The notes beneath the pieces were generated by a model. That model did no database searches. It was not told the origin of the DNA and saw only the letters and a list, made by a program, of their open reading frames with translations. DNA of 64,000 nt from Podocnemis expansa (taxonomy: Eukaryota > Chordata > Testudines > Podocnemididae). The position numbers and the translations under genes are program-made. This document shows positions 44,475-57,039 of the stretch, piece after piece (position 1 is the stretch's first letter; the number at the start of each line of letters is the position of its first letter). The stretch spans positions 248,001-312,000 of the forward strand of contig ML681971.1 in NCBI GenBank assembly GCA_007922195.1, in the 5' to 3' direction.

Positions 44475-47366
44475 TCTGTGAAGTATAGAGTGATCGTAAA
44501 AAATATGTTGGTGCTTTCCTGGACTGTGCTGACACACATGTTCTGCTTTTCTTTAGTAAGGGAACTGAGAGAAACTGCACTCCTTGCTCCTCTCTGGGAA
44601 AGGACTGCCTGTGGATGTTCCCTTCTGTTGGGATGGATCAAGCTGGAAAGAAAGGCTGCCTAGTCCTACATAAGGGAAAGCAGGGTAAGGCCTGCATTCA
44701 CAGGGAGGCAGATGTTCCACAGTGAAGGGCAGATGAGAAAGCAGATGTGGAGGATGTATTTGCCTGGGGGACAGTGAGAGAGTGGGCCTTCAGCTGTCAT
44801 GTTACTAGAATCTTGGAGAGGGGAGGGAAATTGGCCAGCTTATGCCAAATAGACTTCCTCTGGAGACAGAACCTTGTGGTCCCCCTGTGCATTTATTCTG
44901 GATTTGTTCTTTTTTTGCTAAGTTTCCTGATGCTGTTCAGGTCTCTTCCAGGCTCTGCTTGGTTACAAATACAATTTTAAAATATCTTGAAAGGCAAAAA
45001 TAGATGTGCTAGGCTATAAATGATTGCCAGACCATGTTGGGCTGTGGTGTGTGTGACTTGTATTTGCTGTGACTTGGGTTTTGGCTTATTGTACCTTTAC
45101 ATGGAAACAGTATTCTCCCCAGGACTTGAAATTAGGGGAGGTGTAGGGGATGCTCACTAATTTGGTATAACACTGTTACTAACTGACAACTGGGGGGGAA
45201 GTGTTGGGAAATTCAGGGTGGGTGTAGGTGGGGTGTTAGGGAAATCCCTGCATTGAAAGATGTCTCCCTCTGCTTGCAGAATTAGCTGCTATTTTGTGCT
45301 CAGATAAAGCTTGCTCCAGGATGAGCTCTTGAATGGAGACTTTACTTGTGCTCTTTTATTTTGTTCTCTTAATATACAAGTATATAATTCTCTCTGGGCG
45401 TATTGAAAAACATAGCATAGTCCATCTCAGTGGAGGATAATTCTTTTGCGATAGTCAGAAAAGTTGCCTTCCCATACCTTCAAGAGTGCACTGAAGTCCT
45501 TGCCTTGACTGTTACAGTTAGAAATATATTACAACCTTGATACCTGCAAGAGTCTGATTGAGGAATCTCTTAGTCTGATACACATAGTCAACCAACCCCT
45601 TATTTGTCGCTGTGGTCTCTTACTTCCTAACACAAGAATACCTTTGTACACACATGAAAGCACTGGGTAGTGGGTGTATCAAAGTCTGATAAATCTCTCA
45701 TGAGACTACACAGGAAATTATATATTTTATCCATTTTACTAGCAGAACTATTTATATAAAAATTACTTGAAGACAAAAAGCAGGCTTCAGAATCAAGATA
45801 ATCACTGGGAGGTTCTGGATGGGTGAAAGTTCAGGTGGTGAGTGACCTTTTTTGCCACGGATAAACTGAATCATAGTTCAAAATGTAACATCAATACAGT
45901 CCTCTCTTTGGGCCTCCTGTTGGGGGCACAGATTTGTTGAGAAGTGACTATAAACAGCTTCTGTGAATTAGCATTCATCCCACTTCTGTTGGTTTAAAAA
46001 AATCAAATAGATAATTTTAGGCTTTGAAAGGCTTTATAATCCCCAGTGTCCACTGTCTGTATCACAGACATGTTACGATAAAATTGACAGACAGGTAACA
46101 CACACAATGTGATTGACTATTGAATCTGCTAAAAGAACAAAACTAAATTCCATGCAGTATAGTAGACTTTAATGGGCTATATTAAATCTGATAACATACT
46201 AGAAGGGCAATATACTTAGAAAGTTGTTAACATATTTATATCTTTTATCTGTAGTTTAATTTTTTAAAGCATAAAAAGTGTAATTAATAATGCTGTTTTC
46301 TGCCTTACATATTACAATATTACAGAGAAATATAGGTAGGAAAAATAGGATTACTAAGTCATAAATTCTGAATTTAAATGCATTTCCCACACAAAATGTT
46401 TTATTAATCTGTAGTTAATTCTTGGCAGATGTAAAATGCTGTCATCAAAGTCCATTGTGTCTGTGTCAAGAGCATAGTAGACATAGAGCAAGTTACTGCT
46501 AGCAACTAATGGTTTCATTATTTCATTAGCTTAAGTGGTAGGGACCTGTGCTTTGGTGATAAAGGTTTTATGTACATGACCTGTGATAGGGTTGATACAC
46601 AAAGATAGAATTAATCTATTTGCAGAATGCCTGACAAGAATTTAAAAATTTTTAAAACAAAATGCTCAGCTCTGGAAATCTTAGAAATCTAAAATGATGG
46701 TTCCATTTAAAAAAGCATGACCATAGAGAGTTAAAGTCACCCAGGCAATTTAAACTCTACTCTTATTCCACCTCCTGCCCTTGGTACCTATTGGTACTTT
46801 GTAAGATGTGGTCTATTTTATTTGAAAGGGCAGCATCAACTTAAAAATTGCCTTTTTCTCTGAAAAATTGTTTTATGTTCTGTCATTACAAGTAATCCTA
46901 ATGAGAACTATAACTGAGATTAAAGAAAATTAAATATTTACCATTATTTCTTTGTGTTTACTTTCTGCATTTGACAATTTTTTGTGTTTAGTTTGTTTCC
47001 TTTGTTAGTCTGTTTTGCCTGTTGTGTATTGTGGGCTTTTATATACAGCAACAGAGAGCAGAAAAATAGCTTCAAAACAGGAAAATGTGGTTGTAAAACC
47101 ACAAATAGTGACAGGAGGAATGCAGTGCAGGTATGTTACCTGAAACTCTAAACCTTTGGGTGCTCTCATAACATAAATAATTAATCACACTTTTAACTGG
47201 CTAGCTTTCACAGTGATGGGTTAACCACAGATCTTTATGCAGACTCATTATCCATTTCCTTTTCTTGCATTCTTCTTTTTCAGAATTGTGATATTGTATC
47301 CTAATTATATAGTAGAATCTTCTGGCAGTTTCCAACCTTGTACCCCCTCCAGGCATCTTACTCCCT
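44475..47366. other. AT-rich intergenic DNA; one dispersed repeat at 45115-45250
   Basis: No gene was recognised. The stretch 45115-45250 is an inverted copy of 52028-52150, sharing GACAACTGGGGGG, GTTGGGAAATTC and GTTAGGGAAATCCCTG. From about 45900 to 47300 the sequence is AT-rich and featureless. Confidence 0.45.
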
Positions 47367-49560
47367 AAAGACTGGTCTACGCGACAAAGTTAAGTTGCTG
47401 AAAGGCAACTTACATCAAACTAGTTGTATGTGTGTTTATACTTAAATTTGTTTCCTACCTCACAGTAACACTGTCTCCCTGAGTGCTGTAGACCAACGTG
47501 GATGTGCTTGGGGCAATGCAATGCTAGTGTACAGACTGCATTACTTATGTTGACCCAAAGTGTCCTCTAGCAGCTGTCCCACAATGCTTCACACTGACTG
47601 TTCTGGTCACCATTGTGAACTCCACTGCCCAGGGATTATTGAGACCAAAAGCACCTTTCTTTCTTTTAAAGCGCTGCACATTTTTTAAATTCCTTTTCCT
47701 GATTGCCAGGTTTAGTGAGCACATCTAGCAGTTCTCCATTGTTGAATGCAATTGTCCACCTGCCCATGCCAGTTACATGCTTCCACATGCTCCTTCCTGG
47801 AATAGACAGGACTTACTGGATCTCCTGGGTCTGTGGGAGAAGAGGCTGTGCAAACACAGCACCAAACCAGCCAGAAAAACATCAACCTCTACAAGCAGAT
47901 TGCTTGGGGAATGCATAAGGGGTACAACATGGACCAGCAGCAGTGCTGCCTGAAAGCCAGGGAGTTGTGGCCGCCATACCAGAAGGCCAGAGAGGCCAAC
48001 AACCAATCTGGTGCTGAGCTGCAGACTTGCTGCTTTTACAAAGAGCTGCATGCCATACTTTGCGGAGACCTCCCTATCCCTAACAGCATTGTGGATACCT
48101 CTGAGGACCCCAAGGTACAGGTCCTGTTGTGAACAGGAAGGAGGAGGAGCTGGTGGATGAGGAGAATGGGGGACAGTCAACCAAGGGATCCAGCTGCACA
48201 GGGAGTCAGGACCTGCTGTGACTTCACAAGCCCCATGCAAGGGAAGGAACCTTGGGTAAATGTACAAGTAATGTTTCAATTATAGGGATGCAAAATAGTA
48301 GGGCACAATCTTTTGACTTCATTCACTCCTGCTAGAAGAGACTGTGGTGCAGCCTGCAGAGGTAGAGCTGCTAACTGCTTTTGACTTCTGTTTAGAGTTA
48401 GCCAAGGGAGACATATGGAGCAGTTTGTTTATGTACATGGGGATGTCCCTTGAATCCTTCTGAGTTATCTTGATGGAACTTTCATAAACCTCTGCAATCC
48501 TGTGCCAAAGGTTTCAGGGGGCAGGGGTTGGGGGGTGGCTGCCTTATTTCTTCTTCCATGGTAGGACACTTTCCCACACCATTCAGTGATAACTTCAGCA
48601 GGCACTGCTGCTGCTAGACTGCCTGGTTGACTTCAGGTCTCAGGATGCCAGCAGCAGCTGTGCTTTCTCTGCCTTTTTTTTTTTTTACCTTCAGGAATTA
48701 AACATCAGCTAAACACACCACCTCCTGTGGAAAATGTGCCAATATTCAGGGCTCTGACTGTATACCACTAGAATCATCGACTGAGCTATTCCCTCTTCGT
48801 TACCCCAAGCCACAGCAGCCTGCAGACTATACCCACCATGGCTGGTGCTGTGAGTGACACTGTGCACAAGGAATCCCAAGCATAAGTGAGAAAGCAGTGC
48901 TTAAAACTTTTTGGGAATAAGGGGAGTGAAGTCAGCACCTAAACTTTTGCTTTCTGTAGTGAATATGTTGACATTGACAGCGTGTTTTATCTGCAGCTAC
49001 TGCCACTGTGGGCTTGAAGCACTCCCCCGCCATTACCATGGAACGCCTGAGCCAGATCAAGAGGAGAAAGAAGAGGATTTGGCATGCCATGTATAGGGAG
49101 ATCCTGCAGCCCAGTGCTGCACTGTAAGCACAGGGCCTGGGGGCTGAATTTTGTAGACTGTCTGGACAAGGAAAAAGTGGAGAGGAGAAAGGACCAGGAG
49201 TCCCAGCTGGAGAAGGAGAGGGAGATGGCACCAGGACATAATGGAGTTTCTCAAGCGGACACAGGTGCTGTGCTGCAGACTCCTTGGGTTCTAAAGGTTC
49301 AGGAATCCCAGGATCACCTCCCTCTGCAACCTACAGAGAATGACAACACTCCATATGACACCTGGGTCACTGCAGGATCCCCCCACTCTACCTCAGTGAC
49401 ATTAAAGACAATCACAGCTTTGCATACCTGTGAAAGCCACAGCTGGGATGTGTATAATTGAAATGGATACGAATATTCTTTCCCTTGCATAAGTTCTGTT
49501 CTCTTAGTTAAAGTTTTTAATACATTTATTGTTGAATTGCACATGTTTTTCTTTCACATT
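47367..49560 (+). pseudogene. Harbinger-associated Myb/SANT-like DNA-binding protein relic
   Basis: The 99-codon open frame 47833-48132 encodes the distal half of a Myb/SANT-like domain: KNINLYKQIAWGMHKGYNMD, QQQCCLKARELWPPYQKARE, then SGAELQTCCFYKELHAILCG. This matches the CRxKxKELRxxYxKxKEANxxSGxxPxTCRFYxELxAILG signature of turtle 'ZSCAN29-like' Myb/SANT proteins encoded by Harbinger transposons. The upstream part with the first helix is frameshifted (TYWISWVCG). A second segment near 49039-49130 gives ERLSQIKRRKKR followed by a stop. The left flank has AAGACTGGTCTACGCGAC, a Harbinger-style terminus; the right end was not located. There is no DDE transposase. The gene is dead. Parts of 48.2-48.9 kb are non-coding and could be an intron remnant. 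Confidence 0.75.
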
Positions 49561-49666
49561 GACTTAGGCCACTAAGAAAAATAGGTATGATTTTTACAGT
49601 GTGTTAGCTATCAATACACCTCAGAATGGTAGTCTTATTGTGGCTAGTGGCATAGGTGGGTCTTGC

Positions 49667-49926
49667 CAGGGCTCAACAAAACCCTGACACTAGGTTACCA
49701 TGGTGCCCAAGAAGTTACTACAGGGGGCAAAATGCCCCCCCAGAGCCAAAAAGAAAAAGTCACTGGTGCTTCTAGGATTGTACATCTTTCCCTGAATCCT
49801 GAAACACCACAAATATCCATAGTGGCGTCAGTTTTTCGGCCCGGGGGGTCCCTCTAAAGTGCCACACATGTAGGTGCCCTAGGTTTGGGGCTTGTACCTA
49901 CATATATGGCACCTTTGTTAAGCCTG
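49667..49926. mobile_element. hAT-like MITE, same family as 25199-25465
   Basis: The left CAGGGCTCAACAAA and the right TTTGTTAAGCCTG form a terminal inverted repeat. The body has CAGGGGGCAAAATGCCCCCC and CACACATGTAGGTGCCCTA. The flanks GGTCTTGC and GTCTAGGC are only partly alike. Confidence 0.6.
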
Positions 49927-49929
49927 GTC

Positions 49930-51125
49930 TAGGCCCACCCAAAGCTAAAGACCTACCCCTCAACTATTAGAGCCCAGGCCACAAGTGATTACTGGAGACA
50001 GCAAAGATAAAAATAGGAACTGGCATGAAGTTAAAGGTTAAAAATCTGGGAACCAGAAGGGGACACTGAGCAAAGAACCCCAGACAGTGCCCACTGCTCC
50101 TCAGTGTCTACTGGGTCAGTGGACACTGCCTGGAGGAATTCTGTCTAGAGATACAGTTTGACAAGGGACCAGAAATAGGCCCTACAGCCCCATCCAGCAT
50201 CCTCCTCTGGTGTGATGGAGGGCTAGCTTAGTTAGCACCTGATGAATAGGTCTTATGACTTTATGGGGCATATCAGGATGAACAAGTCTGCTGAGGTTCT
50301 GGCTTCCCTTTTTCCCAAAGATTCAGGAGGAGCAGGAAGAGGGGCTGCAGCCTGGTGCACTTTACACAAGGCATGTGCTAGTGTCTTCCTCTTCAAGAGA
50401 AGGGACTTGTATCAGGGGATTTAATGAACAGTGCCAGGTGGTACATGCCCCTCATAGGGTGAGCTGCCAGCTGCTGTCCCTGGTGGGCTGTGGAACCAAA
50501 GTGGAGTAAAGACTGGCCCTGTAGAGCTGGAAAATTCTCGTGTGGACAGGCCAAGATCACTCTGAGCGGTTCCATTCAGGCGATGCTCCACTCAGCCCTC
50601 TCTAGAACAGAATTTCACAACATGTCAGTGCAGAGTGTGCAAACACACTAGGTCTAGGGTTACCAGATATCAGGCAGAAGGAGGACATGTCCTCCTTTTT
50701 ACCTTCACATCCTCTGTTGAGCAGGCATTTTAAAAATACATGATTTTGTCTGGCTTTTTACTTACAGGGGTTAAAGTATGCTGGAACACCCTATTTTTAG
50801 GAAGAAGCATTCCAGGGCCCCCTAAAACAGATGGATATTACATTAACACTCCATTTTCTCCATGTGTCCTCCACGAGCCTCCTTTTCTTACTTCCCTGGC
50901 CTCCTTTCCATGCTTTGGTATCTGGTAACCCTAACCAGGGCAGCCCCTAGTACCACACACTCGCCTGCACTGATCTTCCCAGCAGCTGCGTGGGGTGGGG
51001 GAACCATTGCTCCCATTTCACAGCAATGGCACAGAGACACTGAGCAACACATCCTGCCCAGCGAGGTGTTGATACCCCCTGTCCCTGCCACCCCCGCCCC
51101 CAACCCTCACGCCCCAGCACACTAA
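49930..51125. other. No recognisable gene
   Basis: No exon with flanking splice signals is recognised. Several short open frames on both strands are uninformative. Confidence 0.35.
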
Positions 51126-51130
51126 TGAAT

Positions 51131-51300
51131 GCCGCAAAAAAGGCAAGGAGCCTTGGGGCACTTAAAGATTAACAGATTTATTTGTCGCCTGAGCTTTCGT
51201 GGGAGAAAAATCACACTTCCTCTTCAAAGCTTTGAGGAGTGCCACAAGGCTCCTCGCTTTTTTTGCTTTACTAGACTAACACGGCTTCCCCTTCGGAATT
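51131..51300. repeat. Hammerhead-type foldback abutting the second CpG island
   Basis: GCAAAAAAGGCAAGGAGCC and GGGGCACTTAAAGATTAACA on the left are mirrored by AGTGCCACAAGGCTCCTCGC and TTTTTTTGC on the right, followed by CTAGACTAACACGGCTTCCCC. The middle, where the core would be, is shortened (CTTCCTCTTCAAAGC). Confidence 0.72.
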
Positions 51301-51309
51301 TAACGAATG

Positions 51310-52000
51310 TCGGAGTTGGAGCGCTGCACTTCCGCATGGTAACGGAACGCGGTTGCTAGGGCGTGTCCGGCGCCGCGCTGCCCCGGAAGTGGTTGTGCAG
51401 TGGCCGGGCCGGCGCGCTCCGGTTTCTCCCATAGGGCGCCGCTCTCTCAGGGGCGTGTCCGCTAGGACTGCTTCCGGATCGGCCCCTCCCCTCGGAGTGG
51501 GAGCGAAGGGGAAGCGGCCGGGCGCGGAGGGCGGAGCCGCCGGCGGGGGCGCAGGGAGAGCTGCGCCCGGGGCCCCAGCCCCAGCCCCAGCCCGCCCGGC
51601 GGGGGCGTAGCGGAGGAGCCGCCGGCGCTAGGTACCGCGGGGGGCGCGGAGGCCGGGGTGCGGAATCTGCTCGCGCCCCTGTGGGGCTGGCTCGGCTGCG
51701 GGCTGCTTCGAAGGGCCTCGGGCGGCGGGAGCGGGGCCCCGGGACAGGCGGGTGGTGTCCAGGCGCGGGGCGGCGCTCCCCGGCGTTGTGGGGGGCGGCG
51801 GCTCGTCGTGTCACGGGCTCTTGCCCCCGCCTGTGCCCGCGTCGCCATTCATTGGGCCTCTGTCCTCGGGCGCGGCGGCGGGTTTGTATGGGCTGCTTTG
51901 TAGCAGGGACGGGACCCGTTTTTGCCCCGGGGTCCCCCCCGGCCATTGGGCGGACGGGTTGGCTGGGAGGCCTTTGCTTGTAGCCTGGGAGGTCTCTAGC
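51310..52000 (+). promoter_or_regulatory. Second CpG island, likely promoter and first exon of the next gene
   Basis: It is CpG-dense and GC-rich over nearly 700 bp, with abrupt edges. ETS/GABP-type sites are seen: ACTTCCGC near 51328, CCGGAAGT near 51384 and CTTCCGG near 51473. A possible donor GCTAG/GTACCG lies near 51630, ending a non-coding exon. In human the gene downstream of PCLAF on the same strand is CSNK1G1, whose first exon is untranslated, so this is the natural candidate. No protein sequence supports it. The long open frames on both strands here are composition artefacts. Confidence 0.6.
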
Positions 52001-52027
52001 TTGTGGGACGGGGTGTGGGCCTCCCAG

Positions 52028-52150
52028 AGATTTCCCTAACACCCCCCGAATTTCCCAACACCCCCCAGTTGTCAGCTAGTAACATTATTGTACCAAATCA
52101 GTGAGCACCCCCTCATACTCTTCCCACTTCCAAGTCCTGAGGAGAATAGT
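52028..52150. repeat. Dispersed repeat, inverted relative to 45115-45250
   Basis: GATTTCCCTAACACCCCCC, GAATTTCCCAACACC, AGTTGTCAGCTAGTAACA and TCCAAGTCCTGAGGAGAATA correspond, reverse-complemented, to the sequence near 45.1-45.25 kb. The class is unknown. Confidence 0.6.
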
Positions 52151-52965
52151 GGGGCCTCCTGGACCCAGGAGGCAGCGAAGTCTTCCGCGAGCCTTGTTGA
52201 CACAGCTGTTTCTGGGCAGCCTTCAGCGTTGCTTTGTAGTGCCTTGCCTAGCAGTGAGGTGGAAGCACAGATGTAGGCTTGTTCTTGGGTGGTTAGGCAC
52301 CAGGCTACCTGGATCCGCTCAAAATAGTGCACTGTGACAGTTGTAAAAGTGATGGTGTTATGCTTTTACTGGTTGATATGTCTTTGCTAGCCTCACCAGC
52401 TGTTGGAAATGTTCACAAGTTTCTTGTGGATGTAGTTATGTTGTGGTGGCTGGCAGGTCCTGAGTATGTTTAATTTGGCCATTCCTGAAAATCTGTCGTG
52501 CATGGGTTTTAAAACGACTTGGCTACCGGCCTTCATTTTTGGGCTACTGCTGGCTAAATTACTCACATAAATTCCTTGTGAATAGGTTTAAAACTGCTTG
52601 GCTACCAGCCTTCATCTTTAGGCTACTGAAAGTACAATTGCTCACAAATTCAACTGCACGATGGCTTCTTGAGAAGCCTTGTGAAAAAGGCTTAAGAGTC
52701 CAAAGGATTCCTTGCCAGTGGGCATTCAGATGTAGGAAGCAAGTTACTTCTTTAGTATTTTAGCCATTCCCTCTCCTGCAGACTTTCTGAATGAATTGTT
52801 TGTTTGTCCTATAATCCTCGATGGTTCAGTGCTTAATTTCTAATGGTCCTGTATAATTTCCAGTGATACTTCATTACTTATTTGTATTGTGACAGCAGTA
52901 GAGGCCACACATTCAATTAGATACCCATTGTGTTATGTTGCGTACGGATGCCTAGACAGTCTTTG
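52151..52965. other. No recognisable feature; probable intron
   Basis: Two diverged units near 52480-52640 repeat the words GGTTTTAAAACGACTTGGCTACCGGCC-like (shared: ACTKGGCTACC, GCCTTCAT, GGCTACTG), a short local duplication about 80 bp apart. Confidence 0.4.
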
Positions 52966-52969
52966 TTTT

Positions 52970-53140
52970 GAAAAGTCTATGGTCTAAGTAGACAAGATGA
53001 CAAGGAGCAGAAAGAGATGCAGAGAAGTGACTTGCCTAAGGCTACACAGTAGATGGGAATCAGGAGTAGAATCCAGCTGCCTGACACCCAGTTTACCTTC
53101 TTTGTTCACTAGACAACACACAGTCTCCAGAGGTAGAAGG
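52970..53140. repeat. MIR-like (CORE) SINE relic
   Basis: AGAGAAGTGACTTGCCTAAG, GCTACACAGTAGATGGGAA and AGAATCCAGCTGCCTGACAC follow the conserved MIR-type core order. Confidence 0.6.
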
Positions 53141-53673
53141 GTTGTCAAAGACTTCTTTACCTTTTGGGTGCTTACTGCCTTGATAAGAAGAGTTGATGTG
53201 AGCATTAGTTTTTATATTAGATCTATGTTAATCTCATAATTTTAACTTTATGTATGTGGTGAAGGTGGCACTACATACTCACAATGACTGAAATTACAGC
53301 GATGTGCCCATGAGATAGTATTAGCTTATGTTGCACAGATTTGAATAAAATGGGTATTTAAGATTAATGAATTACTCTGAATATTTGTGTGACTGGGGGG
53401 GGGAGCACTTGGTTTGACCAGAAATAGTGGTGGGATGGAAAAAATCTGTCAGACAGCTTCCTTCTGAATCAAATACAGACTTAAAGTTTACCCCCACTTT
53501 AGTAACATAACTTAATTTCTAAACTCCTGTTAGAATGTAATCAGGCTTTTGTGTCTGGGAAAACACTTTATGTATGGTATGGTCTAATCCAAGAGCCAGT
53601 AAAAGTGACCTGTCTGTGTTGGATAACCCACTGGAAGATGCCAAGGTCAGGGCAGGCTACAAAAGGAGAGCTG

Positions 53674-53870
53674 ATACTCATAAACTCTAAGGTCAGAAAG
53701 GATTAATATGATCATCTTGTCTGACCTCCTGCACAATGTGGGCCACAAAACCTTACCCACCCACTCCTGTAATAAAGCTCTGACCTGTGACTGAGTTATT
53801 AAAGTTCTCAGATCGTGATTTAAAGACTTTAAAGTGGAGAAAATCCACTAGCAGGTGAGCTGTGACCTGT
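53674..53870 (-). mobile_element. CR1-type 3' fragment, minus strand
   Basis: AAGGTCAGAAAGGATTAATA, TGATCATCTTGTCTGACCTC and CCTGCACAATGTGGGCCACA match a very common turtle CR1-type 3' region in antisense. Confidence 0.65.
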
Positions 53871-54039
53871 GCTACAAAGGACTAACACTACAGTTAGACT
53901 CGCCAACCAGTTACTACCAGTGCTTCTGGTCCCCAATACCGATTATCAAAAAGCTAAAAACAAGAAGTTATACAGCCCCCTTTATTTGCATTTCAGTCTC
54001 TTGCTCCTGGTTAGCAATAAGGTCCAGTAAAGAGGCAAG

Positions 54040-54150
54040 TTTCTCCATCTTCAAAGCATCTGACAAAATGGGATTTTCTCCCACAAAAGCTCATGCAATA
54101 AATATATTTGTTAGTCTTTAAAAGTGCCACAGAACTCCTTGTTTGTTTGT
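54040..54150 (+). repeat. Hammerhead-type repeat, sense
   Basis: GCATCTGACAAAATGGGATT, TCCCACAAAAGCTCATGC and TTTGTTAGTCTTTAAAAGTG are present. Both core boxes carry substitutions (CTGACAA, AAAA). Confidence 0.72.
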
Positions 54151-54639
54151 TTTTAAGGAGATAAGTTATTCAAACTTTGTTCACATTACCAAAAATGTTC
54201 AGCCATATTAGCAGATCAATATAAGCTTGGCTCTTACCCAAAATACCATCCTGCCAACGAATCCTTTAGTAACTTAAGGTTTGTTGTAAAGAAAAGAAAC
54301 AAATAAGAGATGTTAAATGATTAAAGTGGTCAGATGCCTACACGTGACTTCAAAGTCAGCATATATTAGTTTTCTCAGCAGAACTGGTGTTTTCAGGCTT
54401 GTAGAGTTCCTCTGGTGTACATCCACTACCTGGATGAGACTCAGTCCTTTGTTTCACAGCTTCAGTAGTAGATGAGTTGATCCAGAGGTAGGAAGTAGGA
54501 ATAAAGATTAGAACCTTTTATGGCATTTCGTCATGTGACTTGTCCCAAACACACTCACAGGGCACACAGAATCTACTGTCACTAGGCATGTTCTTTCATG
54601 CCTTGGTGACTCTAAAGATGTAGCCGTTGGGTTCTTTCA

Positions 54640-54865
54640 AGTGTTTGATGAGGTGGGATTTTCTCCCATGAAAGCTCATGCAATAAATAAATTTGTTAGT
54701 CTTTAGAAGTGCGGCAGGACTCCTTCCAAAGGGGTAGCTGTTAGTTTAGTTCAGCAAACAAACAAGGAGTCCTGTTGCACTTTTAAAGACTAATAAATTT
54801 GTTTTACAGGAGTCCCTGATTGTTTTGCCCAACTAGACTAACATGGCTACCTCTCTGGAAATTGT
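54640..54865. repeat. Two hammerhead-type repeats, sense then antisense
   Basis: A sense copy (GTTTGATGAGGTGGGATTTT, CCCATGAAAGCTCATGC, TTGTTAGTCTTTAGAAGTGC) runs straight into an outer-end sequence (CCAAAGGGGTAGCTGTTAG) of a second copy, which ends AACTAGACTAACATGGCTACC. Confidence 0.7.
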
Positions 54866-55020
54866 TTGAGTTGCCTTGATGGGCCATTAAGCAGGGTTAG
54901 TGCTGCTGCCACCCTGGCTGGGATGTCACTCAGAAACACAGCATCAGTTGAAATACAAATATGCCATGCATATTAGAGCTTGTAATACAGCATTAATACA
55001 TACATATAAACATGCTTATT

Positions 55021-56100
55021 AACTGTGACAGGCTGATCCCCAGATGTGGTCCAGTGTGCTGTTGTGCTCCTCAGTTCCCACTCCTGAGCTCTGATTCACC
55101 CCGCCTTGCCAGGTGACCACTCAATCCTGAGTCAGTCCACTCCAGCCTCTCACATGTAATCAGTCCCAAGCAGTGGGCATATGCCCTTCGGCTACTCAAG
55201 GGATGGTTCCCAAGTGACCACCTCCGGCCCCAGTTTCCACACCAGGAGCCACTGTCACAGAGACTGGGATCCGCTCCCAGTTACCGTACACTCAAGTCCG
55301 TCCATTTAATAAACAAATGGAAAGTGCCCAGCCTTCCTCACCTACACACACTAGAGACCCCACAGCTTTAGATAAAACAACTACCAGTTTATTGATCAGA
55401 TTATAATTCTAAGTGAGAATGTGGCCAATCAAGGCAGAATCACAATATACATGAGTCAGGAGTGACCACAAGGAAATAAAAGGTAAAACACTCATACTAA
55501 TCTAATATCTCTACCTAAACTGACTTCATAGTCCAAGTTTATGCTCAAGATGTTTGCATAGCCAGTCTCTGCCTGAGACCAGTCAGGGCCCAGATCTTGC
55601 TTGAAGTTGCTTCAAGATGGAGATTCCTGAGCGAAAAGCCCCAAATCCTTCCAAGTATCTCAACCCCCAATAGCCTATCAGGGCCAAGGTGATTTCTTTG
55701 ACTGGTCTGGGCCAGGGATCTCAGCTGGCTTATGTTGTGTCCTCCTGGTGCGTGCTTGCTTGCTGCTTTGGTTGTTTATATGCTGCTGGGAGAGAGTTCT
55801 GTCTGTCTCCCACCCTTCAAGTTATGGAAAACGTGTTACATGGCTGTACACATGCATGATACTGCAGGAAACATATCATCATAGTAATCATATAGAATAG
55901 GGTATGAGACTACATAAACAAACCTTGAATGGCATAGTTGGCATAAAAACATACAATCCCAGTGTATAAGTGAACAGAAAAAACATATGAATCATAACAC
56001 ACGGTGCATAGATGCACAACCTGTGACCTTAGTGAATTATAACCTTTCCAATGGTACCTGCCGAGGCACATCTCGTACAAATGATTCAGTTTTGTAATAT
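55021..56100. repeat. Possible large interspersed repeat of unknown class
   Basis: The block begins TGTGACAGGCTGATCCCCAG and has a composition unlike its neighbours, with a CCAGTTTATTGATCAG segment that might be an antisense polyadenylation region. No terminal repeats or coding region were found. An LTR is possible. Confidence 0.2.
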
Positions 56101-56159
56101 CGATACCAAAATATTAAAACAGTCAGCCCTAATCCAAAAAGCATCATAGTAAAGTGATC

Positions 56160-56290
56160 AGTATTTAGAAATGCAGTTGAGAGAGAGAGAGACTGGGTGG
56201 GTGATTTAGTATATTTTATTGAACCACCTTCTGTTGGTGTGAGACAAGCTTTTGGACTTTGAGCTCTTCAGGGAGCAACAAGGCTACAAC
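56160..56290. repeat. Single-arm relative of the foldback at 32668-32885
   Basis: GGTGGGTGATTTAGTATATTTTATTGAACCACC-type content (key words TTTTATTGAACCA, CTTCTGTTGGTGTGAGACAA and GAGCTCTTCAGGG) matches one arm of the 32.7-kb foldback. Confidence 0.55.
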
Positions 56291-57039
56291 AAGACTACAT
56301 GTCACTAATTACTGGAAGGCAAAATTATATTAATGCTGTTTCACATTTTGATGCAGTGTCAAAGTTTTGGGCTGTCCTGGTATTACCTTTTCCTAAGTAT
56401 ATAGAATACAGTCCTGTAGCATTTTGCAGTTATCTTAAAATTCATTGATACATTACATTGATAAAATGAAAAACAAGTCACGTTTTTGTGTAGTGACAAA
56501 GACCACTTTTGTGCATCTGAGGAGAAGTTGATCCATAGCTCTTAGAAGAGGGGAGTCTAATTTAAGAAAGATGAATATAAAGAAGCAATAGGCTGAATTT
56601 ATTTTAGTCATGCATTAATAGCTTGTAAAATTTGCCATCTTTCCCACTCTTCAGACCACATATGAGTGGCCTTGCAAAACCCCTAGAGTTGATTTGCAAA
56701 TTACTGTTTGTTATAGCCTGGATCTCAAACTTGATTTTTATCACAGTATGTCTTAATCACTCTGTGTAACCACCATGTGTGCAGTCCTCCTTACTTCCAC
56801 AGGCCTTCAACATTTGTCCCTTCCTCTTTGGTACATTAGATATTTATCAAGGTTTTCAGTCGTAAGCAAACCAAATTCACTAATTCTCCATTTATTTCTA
56901 TTCAGTTGCCATATATTGAGTACCTTATTAAGATCTTTGCCAAGCTGATTTAATGGATGTAGTTAGTGATTTTAGAAAAAAAGTAAACTTTATGTATCCA
57001 TTACAAAAGATTAGCAGTCCTTTCCCACAAACATTCTTA

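Noticed and set aside
51353..52042. A 228-codon minus-strand frame and several plus-strand frames in the second CpG island
   Set aside because: These are composition-driven frames in GC-rich promoter DNA. No domain or conserved start is visible.
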